Below, piece by piece: positions 50,604 to 63,313 of a stretch of DNA of 64,000 nucleotides (position 1 is its first letter; every line of letters begins with the position of its first letter). The translations under genes and the position numbers were made by a program. The stretch lies in assembly GCF_932294415.1 (NCBI RefSeq), contig NC_065541.1, positions 52,988,290 through 53,052,289 on the forward strand, read 5' to 3'. This DNA is from Quercus robur. Lineage: Eukaryota > Streptophyta > Magnoliopsida > Fagales > Fagaceae. A model generated the notes under the pieces. It was not told where the DNA came from and searched no databases. It was given only the letters and a program-made list of their open reading frames with translations.

Positions 50604-52066
50604 TCAATGTTTCCTTGCCGCCCTAAGATTGTATTCATGCTTAATAAGATTTGCTCTCAGCAGCATTGACCTAACATCCCGATCAAATTCATTACCAGTC
50701 TGTAAAACTCGCTGGAAAGTTGCATTCCTTTGATCTGCATGACGTGCATACAGAATTTTGTTGTGTGAGTCAATCCGAGCCTGCAGGGGCATGATATTGA
50801 TCAGTAAAAATTAAATAGTTGATGTATGGAAGGGTTGAACTTGAATTGGTTTCACAACATCTAGACCTGAATTCTTTAAAAAAGATTGATTCTACTTGGT
50901 GACTTGAAATTGATCTTAATATATAGTTTAAATCAAGTCTGAACCGGTGAGCAAAGTACAGCTAGATCACAATGTATGGAACCTTAGACTTACATTTGCC
51001 ATTAATTACAATTAGTTCAAGGAATATAAAGATCTGAACTAAAAAGACAATAGACCTAACCTGTATTTGGTCGTCTGTGATCAAAGCTTCAAGTTCTTTC
51101 TCCAGCCCTGCAACAGTTGTTTTGAAGGCATTTGCCATCATTTGCAAATCAACAGAGACAAATGGGTGTGTATACTGGATGAGGGCCTTGTTGCGGATTT
51201 GATCATACAGCGTCTCAACATGGTCATGCAAATGGATGTCAAGCAGCAAATTTGCTTTGAGATTTCCAAGGTAATCCAAGCATGAGGCATAGTGGCTACA
51301 ATAACAAGGGATATGATTTTGTTAGATGAGGTAAAAATAAAGACAACCCAGGTTGGGATGGGTTGATAATTGACCCATCACACAGCCAATTCTAAGAAAA
51401 TAATTAGTTCTAATATTTTCGTGAACATGCTTATAAAATTTACATTTATGGCTATCGGCTATCCTTTATAAACTTTACATTTCTATATGGTTGAAATCTA
51501 CATTTATGGCTATCGGCTATCCTTTATAAAAATTTATCTAGTATACATCGCATAGTGCCAAATGCCCCCAGTCCAAACCTATCAAGTTACCTTGAGTAGA
51601 AATCATTGATAAGCTCTCTTACTTCAGGCACTAACTCTAAAAAGTTCCGGAAGTTGACGTTGTCTATAACTTTGCTCTGTCAGATGAAAGCATTCAATAA
51701 GAAACTGCTCTCAAAGGTTCATTATGATGACCTTGAAAAACAATAATTGTAGAAAAAGAAAAAGGCAAAAAAAAAAAGATGGAGAAACAGAACAGATACC
51801 TTCAACTCTGCCCTGTCAAAACTTGCCAGTGCACAAAGTCCGCCATATGTTGCAACATCTTGAGGTGCAATGACTTCATTGTAGTGACTTCCCAATTCAG
51901 AACCTGTTTCCAAGAACTGCAAACATACACAAGATGGTAAATGCCACATTGAAGATAATATGACCAGTGGTAAATGCAAACATACACATAATACGGTAAT
52001 TTATTTTTAAGTATATATGAAATTGATAAAAGGCAAACTCAAAATCATTGTGAATGCAGATTTTCC

Positions 52067-52101
<35 letters not shown>

Positions 52102-55100
52102 ACAGAAAGCAGAAAGGAACATATCGTTTGATCTAAATAACTGAGCATTTGAATTCAAGCTAAAGAATGAACCCATCTTTCTTGTACTTTCTGACCCCTA
52201 TTGGCAAGATTAAAACCCAGACCTGCCCCTCCATTTTATCCTCTTTTACCAAGTGAAATATATGGTGAAAGAATGGACATCCATTACCTCAGACACCAAG
52301 TAGATGGAAATTCTGAGGTGGACTTTTTTGATAAGTAGAAATTCTGACTACGGTAACACTAAAACAGAAATAGTCTCTCCACAGCAAATTTTATTAGCTG
52401 CTTTTAAATAAGGATGAAAAAAAGCACCAAGTTTCATGCACGGTCAGAGAGTTGACAATTTTTATAGGGAATGAAACATCCATATAGGTAGGCAAACTAT
52501 AAGTGCAACTTGATTTTAACAAAAAGGTCTGGACGATGACAATGCCACCATCATTGTCACCATAACTTTGTCATATACACTTTATAAACAAATTTGGCAA
52601 ATGGCCCTTTGGCCTATTGGCACCTCCACCCTTGTTGTGGGTTTAGTCTGGGGTTCAATCCCTAACATGTCTACTTAACTAAAAAGTTACTTACACCTTT
52701 TGGGAAGAACAGCCTCTACAAGAAAGAAAGCAACCCCAAAAAAACAAAACAGCCAAGTTTAATGCACGGTTGGGAAAGTTGACAATTTAATAGGGAATGA
52801 ACAATTCATATAGGTAGGCAAACTATAAGTGCAGCTTGATTTTAACAAAAGGTCTGGATAATGACAAAGCCAGCATCATTGCCAACATATCTTTGTTATA
52901 TAGTATATACACCTTTTTATTTGGCCAATGGCCCTTAGGCCTATTGGCATCTCCACCCTAGTGATGGGTTTAGGTCTGGGGTTCAATCCCTGGCATCTAC
53001 ACTTGACAAAAAAGTTATACACACCTTTTGAGAAGAATAGCATATACAGTTTATCTTCCATTTTATAATATATTGTTCTCTATTATGCCCCAAAATTCAA
53101 AAATACTTCTCCAATAGATAATAGCAAAAATGGTGAATGTGATTTTGCATCATCAAAACATCCATCAAGTCCAAATCCCAGTTTAAAACATTAAAAAGCA
53201 CTACACCATGGAACCCAAATATCATGAGAAAATAAATGTAAAGATTTTTAAAAGTACCATGGCTAAAAGCTTCAACTAATCACTTTCCCTTCCCTTCAAT
53301 TTTTTTTTACTCAGTTTCAAGATATCGATTAATGCATGATATCACCAACTATTACCGTTAACAACTAAATGATTGCAACATTTACTACAACAACTACAAC
53401 ACATCTAGTTACTAATAAACATACAAAACAGTTTTCAAGACCAGTACACTCTTTATTAAAGCCACAAGCAAGAACAAGCACCATTTTTATATTAATAGTA
53501 AAACAGTAAATAAGCCAACAAACCTTACGAGCAGCAAGCTTGTATTTTTTAGCCTCCAAGTGAGCCAATCCTGCAGCACACCGTAGTTTTGCAGTTGTAA
53601 TTGGGTCAAGGGCCTCTGGTGATTGTTCTGCTTTACTGACATAGCTTGTCACATGGGTGAATTGACCCATCTCAATGCTGACCAGAATTGCACTCAAACA
53701 CATATGGATGATGTGTTTTGATGTAGTACAATAATCACGAGTACGAACATAACTCTTAAAAGCATCCCCGAGTGCACCATGAGCATAATAAAAATCTCCA
53801 AAATCATTGTATCCCATTCTTATGCTTTCTTTGATCAAATTTGTCTGCAAAGAAAGTAAATGGAGGAACAAGAGATCAGGGAAAGCAATACTGCAGAACA
53901 ATAAAAGAATTGATCAAAAAATTGATCTAACATTATGATGTTTGAAGATAACAGAAAGGCTGGTCCATGGGTACCAAACCTCTCAGATAGAGAGAGCATG
54001 CAGTGTTAACTTTCTTTGCATATAAGGGTTAACAAAAACTACCATGAAGTGACACGCTAATATCCAGAGGATTCCTTACAGGGAAAAGTCCCATCTAGAA
54101 CTAACAAAGTAACAAGATATACTTAACATTTGACAAGAGCATTTAATCAATTTGGCTTGAACCCATAAGACAGGCAACTGTAACATTCAATCTGGGCTGA
54201 AGATGTATATAGACTAACACAGACTAGTGGCCCCATCTTGTTAATTTTCCTTTTATGCTATTTGCATAAAGCAAAACCTTATTTTTATCTCCTTTAGTTT
54301 ACTCCTCTCTTACCCTGAAATTTGTATTAGTTCACAAAATTCCTACCTTTATTTTCTTATATAAACTTGGGACTCCTCAAATGTCAACATCCAAACTCAA
54401 GCTATACTGAATTAATGACAATGTTGCCAACATTTTGTATCTTAGATCATGATTGAACTTCAATATAAAAAATGAGAAATCCCACTCCCTGAGAGATATC
54501 AAAGAGCAAACCATGATTACTATTCAACAACAACATTGACAACAACTCCCTTCGTCCCAATTTATTTGGGGTTGGCTATGAATCCTCATCAGATTAGTTA
54601 GGCTCGGCTACATGTATTCTTTTCCTCCATCCTATTCTGTCTAAAGTCAAACTCTCTATTGCTTCCTTAATTGAAACACAATACGTAGAAACACAAGCTA
54701 TACTTATTTGAATTAAACAGAACCTTAAACAAAACCAAACAATACTCTATAACAAATAGCACACCCTTTACCAATATAACAAGCACGCACATAAATACAT
54801 ACACAGATATGCACAATATAATTACAAAAACTAAAAAACAATAAGACATAAAAATAAAAAGCAAAAAGCAAAAAGCAAAAATACCCTATAGGCATTGAGC
54901 TCGTTCTCGAGCTTCTCCTTCTTCTGGTCAGCCCTGCGGTCGACAGAGTCGCACCAGGCTGAGTCCATGGCATAGTTAGGCCCGAGCTCGCCATCAATCT
55001 TCTGGACCACTTCTCTATAAAGCTGAGTATTCTCTCCCTTCTTGATCTCATCGTGAGCCATGCGAAGGGCCTCCAATCGCATCGCAGGGTTGCCCTCGCA

Positions 55101-55334
55101 GTTCTCGGCGATGAAGAGGAGCCGCATGATCTTCGTCCGCCCCTGGTAGAGGCCCCCGTAGGCCTCCACGTCAAGCTGTTCGCCGCTGCTAATGATTGGC
55201 CGATTGTTGGTTGTGGTGGTGGTGGTGTCGTCGATGCTCGGCTCGTCGTCGACGTCGCCGTCGCAGAGGTTGATTCCGCCATTGGAGTGGATCTCGTCGA
55301 TCATTGGGCGCGAGGGCGAGCCCTCGGGTTCCAT
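50604..55334 (-). CDS. CSN1: COP9 signalosome subunit 1 (CSN1/FUSCA6)
   Basis: This is a subunit of the nuclear COP9 signalosome, which removes NEDD8/RUB from cullin-RING ubiquitin ligases and represses photomorphogenesis in the dark. Six exons on the minus strand are 55334-54885, 53844-53524, 51916-51800, 51676-51591, 51295-51061 and 50780-50604. All are GT-AG with consistent phases, giving 461 residues (Arabidopsis FUS6 is 441). The extra length is a variable acidic and Thr-rich N-terminus (residues 1-50). RPN7-type helical repeats follow ([59 protein letters not shown]). A PCI region comes next ([52 protein letters not shown]). The conserved C-terminal tail ([20 protein letters not shown]) sits in the last exon. 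The start at 55334 precedes a family-like N-terminus. Identity is secure. Confidence 0.97.
52425..53050 (+). repeat. SINE-bearing tandem duplication in CSN1 intron 2
   Basis: Two diverged copies, about 52425-52740 and 52745-53050, share CACGGT..GAGTTGACAATTT type sequence, CATATAGGTAGGCAAACTAT and TTGATTTTAACAAAA. Each then carries a tRNA-derived SINE-like unit: an A-box-like GGCCTATTGGCA (52611 and 52939) and a perfect B-box GGTTCAATCCC (52652 and 52980). The SINE-like unit was duplicated together with its flank, so this is one insertion followed by a local duplication. Confidence 0.8.
54530..54675 (+). repeat. Interspersed repeat fragment in CSN1 intron 1
   Basis: The block CCCAATTTATTTGGGGTTGG plus CTATGAATCC, with the palindromic flank, resembles a motif that recurs in dicot introns. 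I recognise the motif but cannot assign it to a transposon class from one copy. It lies in intron 1 of CSN1. Confidence 0.35.
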
Positions 55335-55355
55335 GGTTGTGGATGTAGTATTTTA

Positions 55356-55379
55356 GGAATTAGGGTTAGGGTTAGGGTT
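55356..55379 (-). promoter_or_regulatory. Telo-box cluster upstream of CSN1
   Basis: On the coding strand this reads AAAAACCCTAACCCTAACCC and on to TAATTC, starting 22-45 bases before the ATG at 55334. It contains the plant telo-box AAACCCTAA. Such boxes sit in the 5' UTR or proximal promoter of many growth-linked and housekeeping plant genes and bind Myb-like telobox factors. The match is seen; its regulatory role here is inferred. Confidence 0.6.
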
Positions 55380-57644
55380 TTTCTGGGGATGGTACTCTGT
55401 TTGTTGTTGTTGTTGTTGTTGTTTTTTTTTTTTTTTTGGGTTTTTACTCAGACTCTCTCTCTTTATCTCTCTGTCTCTTGGTAGCAATAGTGATTTTTTT
55501 TTTGTGCGTTTTGTATAGCTTGAGGGGAAGGAGACGGAGTTGGGTTGGCACGTGCAACATTTGTACATGGTTATTAGCACCACACGCTGTCGTTTCAATG
55601 TGAATTAAATTTCACTTAATAATAATTATAATTAGAATCTCTTCCTTGATAATTGACACTAAAAAAAAAAAAAATCTCCCTATTGACACTAATTTTGACC
55701 AAACATTTTTAAAGTGTGGCAATAAAAAACGGGACTTGTTGTCTTAGAAGAACTCCTATTGAGTAGAATTAGTGTGTAGCTCGTATATATACATAGTACA
55801 ATTAAAAAGTTCAAATTATACATTTTTTGTTTAATAAATGTTCAAATTATACGTGGTATTGGTTTACGCTTTTGCATTCAATAATTCACTTGCCACGAAA
55901 ATTAAAAACTTAGATGGACATATGGCGAAAAATTGGAGTTCAATTGAAATCTAATTTAGAATTCAATTGGATTTGGACTTTTCAATTTTTATACTCAATA
56001 ATTCACTTGGTACAAAATTAAAATTAAATAAGCCACGTGGCACAAAATTGAGAATCCATTTAAAATCTAATTGGATTTTCTTTGAGTTTTGGCTATTAAT
56101 ATATATAGATTAACTTTTGTTACTTAATTCTAAAAGTAATTGTTTTAATTAAAGAGCATTTTAAAATATTTAATATGACTTTTGCTTCTTCTTTTTTTTC
56201 AATGGGTTGTGGAGAGATTCACCATAGCAATTCTTTTGGTGCTTGATAAATTTAACATTTTTAATTTTTTATTCCAAATTTATCAATAATGTTTTTATTT
56301 TATATATTTTAACTATGGTTAAAATTTGGTAAATATAATTTTTAAAAAGTTGAAATATTATGTTACTAATATTAATGGAATGGGGAGGTGTTATTTTCTT
56401 CAAATCTCAAGACATGAGAATGTTTTTTCCCTTTAAGTTTGGAGTGAAATGTCATTAATATTGTTCCAAACCTTAAGGGAGTTGAATGTAATTACCAAAA
56501 AAAAAATTATATTGACCTAATCTTGTTTCCACCTTTTAAGTTTGAGATTGTTTTGATTTTGTTTCTTTATGTTTAAATTTTTGGAATTTTCATTTAAGAA
56601 GTTATATAATACTTTTATTTAGGTCCATTGGTGGTGACATGTGACATTAGTGAGATGTTAATATGGTAAATATATACGATATATCATAGGGTCCAGTTAA
56701 TGGGTGCCTGCATTTGTTAATAGACTATTTTAAAAAAGTTTTGATACCATTTTTATGAGAAGTATAAAAAATTGTCAAAAAAATTTGTTACTTTTTTCAA
56801 TTCCTGTAATAAATTTCTAAAAAATATTTCATAAACCATTTTCTTTAGATCATCCATTAAATTTTATCTATCAAAAAAAGTATCTCTTATTATGCAGTAA
56901 TGCACAAAAGATATTAATTGGTCAATGGTCATTGACCGTAACATTAGGCATTATCAACATATACATTTGTACTTACACAAGGTAACAACATTCTTTTAAC
57001 TTTTTTATGCGTTATGTTACAAGCCTTGTAATTCAACTAACTTTTTTTTTTTTGTTGTATTTTCAGTAGAAATATCTAGAATTCAAAATTTTAAATCATT
57101 GAGCCCATTGTAACTCTCAAATTATTTAAAAAAAAAAAAACACACACACACATTGCTGCTTCAAATGTTAGGCACATTGAATGAGGAACAAGCACTTTTG
57201 TTTAATAAGATGGTTTGCTTTTACATGTTTTTCACTGCTATTTTTAGAATAATGTCAGATTATAAGCCCAATGGGCTTAGGTCTATAATTGTAGATTACT
57301 TATACACTACCCATTGACTACCTATATATAAGGTAGACTATTGTACTTTATTACATAATTTAATATATAGTCTTTTTAGACTTTCACATGCATACTGCGC
57401 TGCGCTAAATGGTAATATGTCCCGTGTCCACAAACCATGCACAGGAACAAAGCTGAAAGCCCAAGATATACATACATATATGATGTAGATCACATCCTAT
57501 TATTGGAAATATAAAAGAGCAAAGAGAATCCTAATTGACAATGATAGAGGAAGCCATATATATCCTTGTAATGGTAGTCACTCTTCACAGAAAATGACCT
57601 TTTTGTTGCAGTGATTTGCTTTTATTTATCACCATTCGTCACTT
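55380..57644. other. Intergenic DNA between CSN1 and the CYP87 gene
   Basis: A GTT run (55399-55422), polyT and CT tracts adjoin the CSN1 start and are probably its leader/promoter. Further on the sequence is AT-rich. Around 57250-57400 the sequence ATAAGCCCAATGGGC...CCTATATATAAGG resembles a small LTR, but I found no paired copy or target duplication. No gene is seen. Confidence 0.4.
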
Positions 57645-60600
57645 CTATTTTTCAGAGATTTTGATATGCAATCCGTTTGGGAACACCAAACCAGGTTTTC
57701 TGATTATGTCCCCTCCTTTGGTCACATTCCACCTAATGGTTTCAAGAAGACCATTACACAATCATTTTTCATAGCATTTGAATTTGAATTTTTGAAATCA
57801 ACATGTTTTGGGTTGATCACTACTATTTGCAGTAAATTATGATAGCATTTATAATGTGTATTATAAAATTGAAAATTTTGCAATTAACGTCTTAATTCAA
57901 AATTAATTTGAAGTGTACATCCTTCCTTCTAAATCAAAATTGTGAGGTATTCGTAATATGCACCAAACTACAAAAATCCTTACGGTCAATATTAATTCTA
58001 ATTTGAGGAGACGCATGGGAACAAGTTGGAGTTTTCTCTTGGGAGAGTTTTTGGGTATTATAACCATAGAGTGTTGTAATATTTATAGTGAATCTTAGGT
58101 GAGTTTGAATTAATTCCTAAAGAAAGGATATTATTTTATTTGCTATGAACTCAAGTTTGGATATAAACCGATTTAGTTGTAGTGAATTTGTTTGAAGTTG
58201 GTCCATGTTTTTTTCCCCTTTTTTCTTTTTCTTTTGAGGAATGAGTAAAAAATTGTATTAGAACAAACCAAAACACACAATGTTTAAACAGCAGACCAAC
58301 TTGGCCTTAACCAGCAGATGACAGAGTTTTCTAGGTAATGTTGGTGTTTTTGTTTGTAGTTGATGTGTTTTCTTACCGGTTTGAGATGTTAGCTTAGTAT
58401 TTTTTATTTTTTTTTGTTAGAAAAGTAAATGATGAGGTCTAACCACAAACATGAGGCACCACAAAGAATGCTATTAAAATTATTTGTTGAATTTCTTAGC
58501 TTAGGTGAGACAGACTGTGGCTCAACACAATTACCCCCCTCCCACCCCATTTATTCCTTCTATCTATTTGCAATCAACTTGATTAACTAGTTTATTTTAT
58601 CTTTTTCCTTTTTATGAATAAAAATCTGATACTTTTGGTCTGATCAATTTGGCATGAAAAGGAAAACCGAATGATATCAATTTTATGTTAATAGTTAATA
58701 CCTGTATTTTGTGATTAAGTAATGGAGAAAACTGGCCATCAGTAGCTTGGCAATGTCAGCTCCTACGCAAAGTCTCACTCCCCCACCAAAGGCCATGAAA
58801 GTTTTAGACCCTGCATGCAAGTCTTTTCCCTTTTCCCCCCATAACATTCATGAATTAGAACAAGAAAAGAAAACTAAATTTAACAGATTAACAATAACAG
58901 AAGAAATGCTTATGTAAGTTTTACCTCCCACCTCCTCGGGTTGAATGCAAGGGGGTCATCGTATTCTGTGGGACTCAAATGAAGGACTGATGGAACCACC
59001 ATAACAGTCCAGCCCGCTGGAATTGTATATCCTGTAAAATTACAAATTCTATGAGTGTATTTTGCATGATATAATGCAATGGAACTCTTGTTATGTAACT
59101 TTTTTTTTCTATTAATTTATGCAGTCTTTTTTAACTGTGTTTCATGTGTGTAGTAGAAATGTAACATGATTCTATAATCTGAAATTTCAATCAAACACCG
59201 TCAATGTGATCATAAGAAACTTGAACTTGCCCTTCAGTTCGACATCTTTCAGGGCTTTTCTGAAAATTCCTGGGACAATATTTGCCAACCTAACTGTTTC
59301 ATTGATTACCTGCCAAAGTGTCAAAGCAAATTTACTAATAAAAGAGACACTAGAAATCCTAAACCAAGATATATATATATATATATATATATTTATAGTT
59401 TTCAGGTTTAATCCAACTCACCATATGTGTAAATGTCATCGATTTGTACTCTTGCCATGTAATTTCACCGTCTTCATTATCTCGACTTCTAAGAATGGTC
59501 TCATGCTCTTTCTACAATGCGATTAATAAATCAATTAACATGTTTTTTGTTATTTATTATTATTATTTTTTGGGGGATAAACAAGTTTTATATTATGTAA
59601 CACAAACCACTAATTCTGCTAGCACTTCAGGATGGTCAGAAATGAACTTAATTAGTAATGTCATGGCCGAGGAAGTAGTTTCGTGGGTAGCAAAAAGAAG
59701 CATGAAGACCAAGTCCACAGCGATTGCTTCACATTTAAATTTTTTTCCTCCTTCCTCACTTCCTCAAGTAAAAGGTCCAAGAAATCTTGGTGAGGTATTG
59801 TAGATTTCTTCCTCTCATCGAAAATATCCTTAATCACCTTTGTAGCATTCTTACGTCCCTGATTCATTTCAGTAAAATTCGTTAAGTTGCTCATTTAGTT
59901 GCCTTGAAGGGATACTGAGATAGTATAATATTGATAAAACTTAGAAGCAGGGGCGGCCCAACATAATTTGAGACCTAAGGCAAAAAATTTATGCAGTGTC
60001 TTTAATATGTAAATATTAATTAAATAAAATTATTTAATACTAATCACATTATTTTTTTGAGAGACTAATACTAATCACATTAAGGTTAGTTTGATACATT
60101 AAATACATAAATAATACCAACTAGACTAATTTTAATTTTATATAGAGAATTGAATATCATAGTTGAACTATAAATATTAATAAAAAGAAATAAAAACATA
60201 TTGCGATTGAAAAAGATACTTTATTTTGGATATAAGACAATATATAGTTAAATAAAATTGTAATCTAATTTTTAATTTTATATTTTGATTTTAAGAGAGA
60301 GAGATAGATATTATTTGGTGTGTGACTTTGTAGGATATTAGTTTATAAAAATCAAAGTCTCAAACTATTAGAGGAGATTAATTTATAATTGATGATTCAA
60401 CACATTTGTAACATCTTTTTGAAATATTTTAGGGTTTCAATTGAGTTAAGGTTCTATTGGTCTCGTACTTTGAGAGTCTTAATAAAAATGAAAAAAAAAT
60501 GCATTAATTAAAAGTACTATAAAATGTTCAAAATATAATGTGACATTGTCTCTCATTGATGAACTTCATCAATTTAACTAATGAATATTTATATCACTTT

Positions 60601-63308
60601 TTTGTGATTAATAACATGGTAATTTGTAAGCCAATAGTAAAATTTGTAGTATTCTTAACGTCACTAATTTTAAAAAAAATGTACAACCTTTAGAAAATAT
60701 ATATAATTTTATAAAAATTTGGGTCTTTAACTATGAAAAGCGGGATTTTTTTTCTGAAGAAAAATTTTGTGTTTTTGTGGGGCCTTAGGCCTAGGCCTAA
60801 CTTGCCTAGGCCTTGAGCCGGCACTGCTTAGAAGATATATATAAGTAGAAACCATAAAATTATTTGGTACTATAGATTTTCTTTCCTTTCTCTAATTCCT
60901 TCAAAAATATATATTCTTCCCTTTCATCAATCATATACTCATGTTTCGAATAAGATGGTTTTTTTTTTTTTAATATAAATAGTTTGTACATATGCATGTA
61001 GTGTGAATTTAGTACCTGTAAACATGCATGATATGCGGTTCCAGGGATGTTCAAAGGAAATGAGATAAGACCATCCATAAAAGCTTTGTAATTTTCTCTC
61101 AGCTTTCTTGAGGCCTTTGATTCATCATAACTGATAAGCTTTTTAGCAAAATACTTGAATATCATCTGCAAAGTAATTAAATCAATATTTTGGTAAAGCA
61201 TGCATGCATGAAAATAAGTGTTGGGTTTATTGTAACATAAGTATGTATTACGGCCCAAGTGGCTCAAACCAATTGTAAGTCCATGTATTTATAAAACAAG
61301 CATATTAATTTTAGTTTAGTCTATGGTTAACATAGGGTCAGTCAAATATTCTATAGTATATAAACTCCTTATTGAGTTCATTGTAACATAAGTGTTTAAT
61401 ATAAAAGTAGCCATCAAGGGCTTTCTTATTATGGAATTATGTAAATTTTTGTTTGTACTTTCTCTTTCATGCTTCTGCTCATCACACATAATCACACAAC
61501 AACTTTCAAAAGTTGGAGTGCCTTCATAAAATCAAAGAGCTTGTCATATCAATTTTAACTAATTAAGTTATAATACACAAATACGAAATATTTACTTACA
61601 CTCATTTTACATGCACTCTTTTATATAATACACGTACACAATTGTGTGTGCTGGTATACGTATTCTAATTTTAAAAGGTGAAAATGTGATGTTCACTTTT
61701 AAAACATGTCAAGAGGATATGGTATAATGAGTGTGAGGGAATCAATTTTACCCCCCCCCCCCCCCCATCAAGTTCTATTTCTATGAAATTTTCACTAATA
61801 TTTCTTGTAAAAAGAATATTTTGTAAGCCTCCCACCAAAATATATTTTTAGAGAATTAAATCTCCCAAGAATGAAGATGATTACGTCTGAGGTTACTTCT
61901 TTAATGTCCACAGTGCCATGTCTAGCCCATGAATGAAGGTGTCTGCGAGTTGCTTCATTTATTTCATACATTAACTTTCCCTTTAAATTTTCAGGGCCAA
62001 CAAGCTGTAGTATCAGGTTCCTGAGGTATTTGTGAGCCATTCCATGACACGATAACATGCTTTGTTGCCCAAAAATATCGATAAAACTCTGTGTGTACGA
62101 TATTAGGAAAGACGTCCCCTCTTGTTGGAAAATGAAATGATTGACTTCTGGATCAGTTGATACCACCACGTTCCGACCAACAATATTGGTTCGAAAGAAT
62201 GACCCATATCTAGTAGAGGGAAAAAAAAAAAAAAAAGAATGAAAGACACATTTCCAGATTTATCTAAACCAAAGATAGAAGAAATTCAAAAAAGTTAACA
62301 GACCCATAACACAAATCATATATATATATATATATATATATTTATATTATATATCATATCATATCATATGCATATGCTAATTAAAGGGTCATCTATTATT
62401 TTCTAAAATTCATGAAATATTCACACATTAAAATAGTGCACATATGATTTAGATATTCTAATTAGATCTATAAATGAGCTTAATTGGCAACTTAGAGCAT
62501 TCACATCAAAACATATAAAAAATATAGCTTTTTTTTTTTTAAAGGGAAAAAGATAAAATATATATAGCTTTTAGCAACTCAAAAAATCACTTCATCTATT
62601 TTAACAACTCACTTTACAATACACTTAATATCAGAAGTTCTATTTTAGTATATAACACATTAAAATAATATAACCAACACAATAAACACCATAAAAACTA
62701 AAAAGAGGAAAAAAGAAAAAAGAGGACAGTAGACGTACCTATAATAATCAAATTTAAGATAAAACATAAAATAGTTAAAAAAAAAATCATATTATGATGA
62801 ACCTTTTATATATTGCACTGGTTTTTGGTAGTTTGTTAAATAAATGAACATAAATAAGTCCAACAATTATAATATCCTATTAATGAACATACTTTGTGAT
62901 TGTACTCCGTATATAAAAGGCGTATCATGGTCTCAACAAAGAGTATAAAAAGAGTATTATTAGATACAGACCCCACCTGGTTTTATGCTTTTGAGAACGT
63001 GAGCATTACTCATATGAAACACTGCCATGGCATATCAACCTACCAAGTAATTCCAAAAGTTCCTGTGTATTCTAAGAGAATGAGAATATTGCAGAGATAT
63101 ATTGTTACCTCGCCATTCTTTTCCTGACAAAAGGTGGAATATCATGCAAAGAATAGGGAGAGAAGAACTCAATGGTTTCCCCAATGATGGGAAAGCCCAT
63201 TGAACCAGGAGGCAGTTTCCCATTGCAGGACTTGGGGTTCGTCTGGGTGTAAATCCAATGGCCGAGCTTAACTATTAAAGCTGTAAGGCACACCACAAAC
63301 ACCCACAT
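57645..63308 (-). CDS. Cytochrome P450, CYP87A-type, with one-base frameshift in exon 4
   Basis: This is an ER-anchored haem monooxygenase of the CYP87 family (CYP85 clan), whose members oxidise triterpenoid or sterol-type substrates; the substrate here is unknown. Nine exons on the minus strand are 63308-63109, 62209-61885, 61165-61016, 59858-59608, 59511-59422, 59309-59231, 59031-58925, 58829-58702 and 57732-57645. An N-terminal anchor precedes the proline-rich KLPPGSMGFPIIGE. The I-helix ATHETTS is at about 282-288, ExxR at E343-R346, FNPRRWE near 395-401 and the haem motif FGGGVRLCVG at 415-424 with Cys422. Exon 4 is 251 bases where phase needs 252. The frame changes at about 59731-59748, next to a seven-base A run. 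If it were in frame, the product would be 472 residues, the same as Arabidopsis CYP87A2. Intron 6 has a GC donor. The exon 8 acceptor at 58829 has a poor pyrimidine tract and rests on protein similarity. This is either a young pseudogene or a homopolymer sequencing error. Confidence 0.88.
59948..60826. mobile_element. Non-autonomous hAT element in CYP87 intron 3
   Basis: An 879 bp insertion is bounded by an exact 8 bp duplication, CTTAGAAG, at 59940-59947 and 60827-60834. Its ends are imperfect inverted repeats: CAGGGGCGGCCCAA on the left and, read inward on the other strand, CAGTGCCGGCTCAA on the right. CAG-type ends with 8 bp duplications are typical of hAT elements. The interior is AT-rich and shows no transposase. 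It lies between exons 3 and 4 of the P450. Confidence 0.88.
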
Positions 63309-63313
63309 CTTTG

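Noticed and set aside
55356-55379. Interstitial telomere repeat marking a chromosome fusion
   Set aside because: Only three CCCTAA units are present, placed at a gene leader. A telo-box explains them better, and plant telomeres use TTTAGGG.
57250-57400. Small LTR (TRIM-like) candidate
   Set aside because: The motifs look LTR-like (GCCCAATGGGC, TATATAAGG), but no paired copy, primer site or target duplication was found, so no element was called.
61200-61480. Copia-like LTR fragment in CYP87 intron 2
   Set aside because: Sequence such as TGTTGGGTTTATTGTAACA and GGCCCAAGTGGCTC is suggestive, but I could not define ends or flanking repeats.
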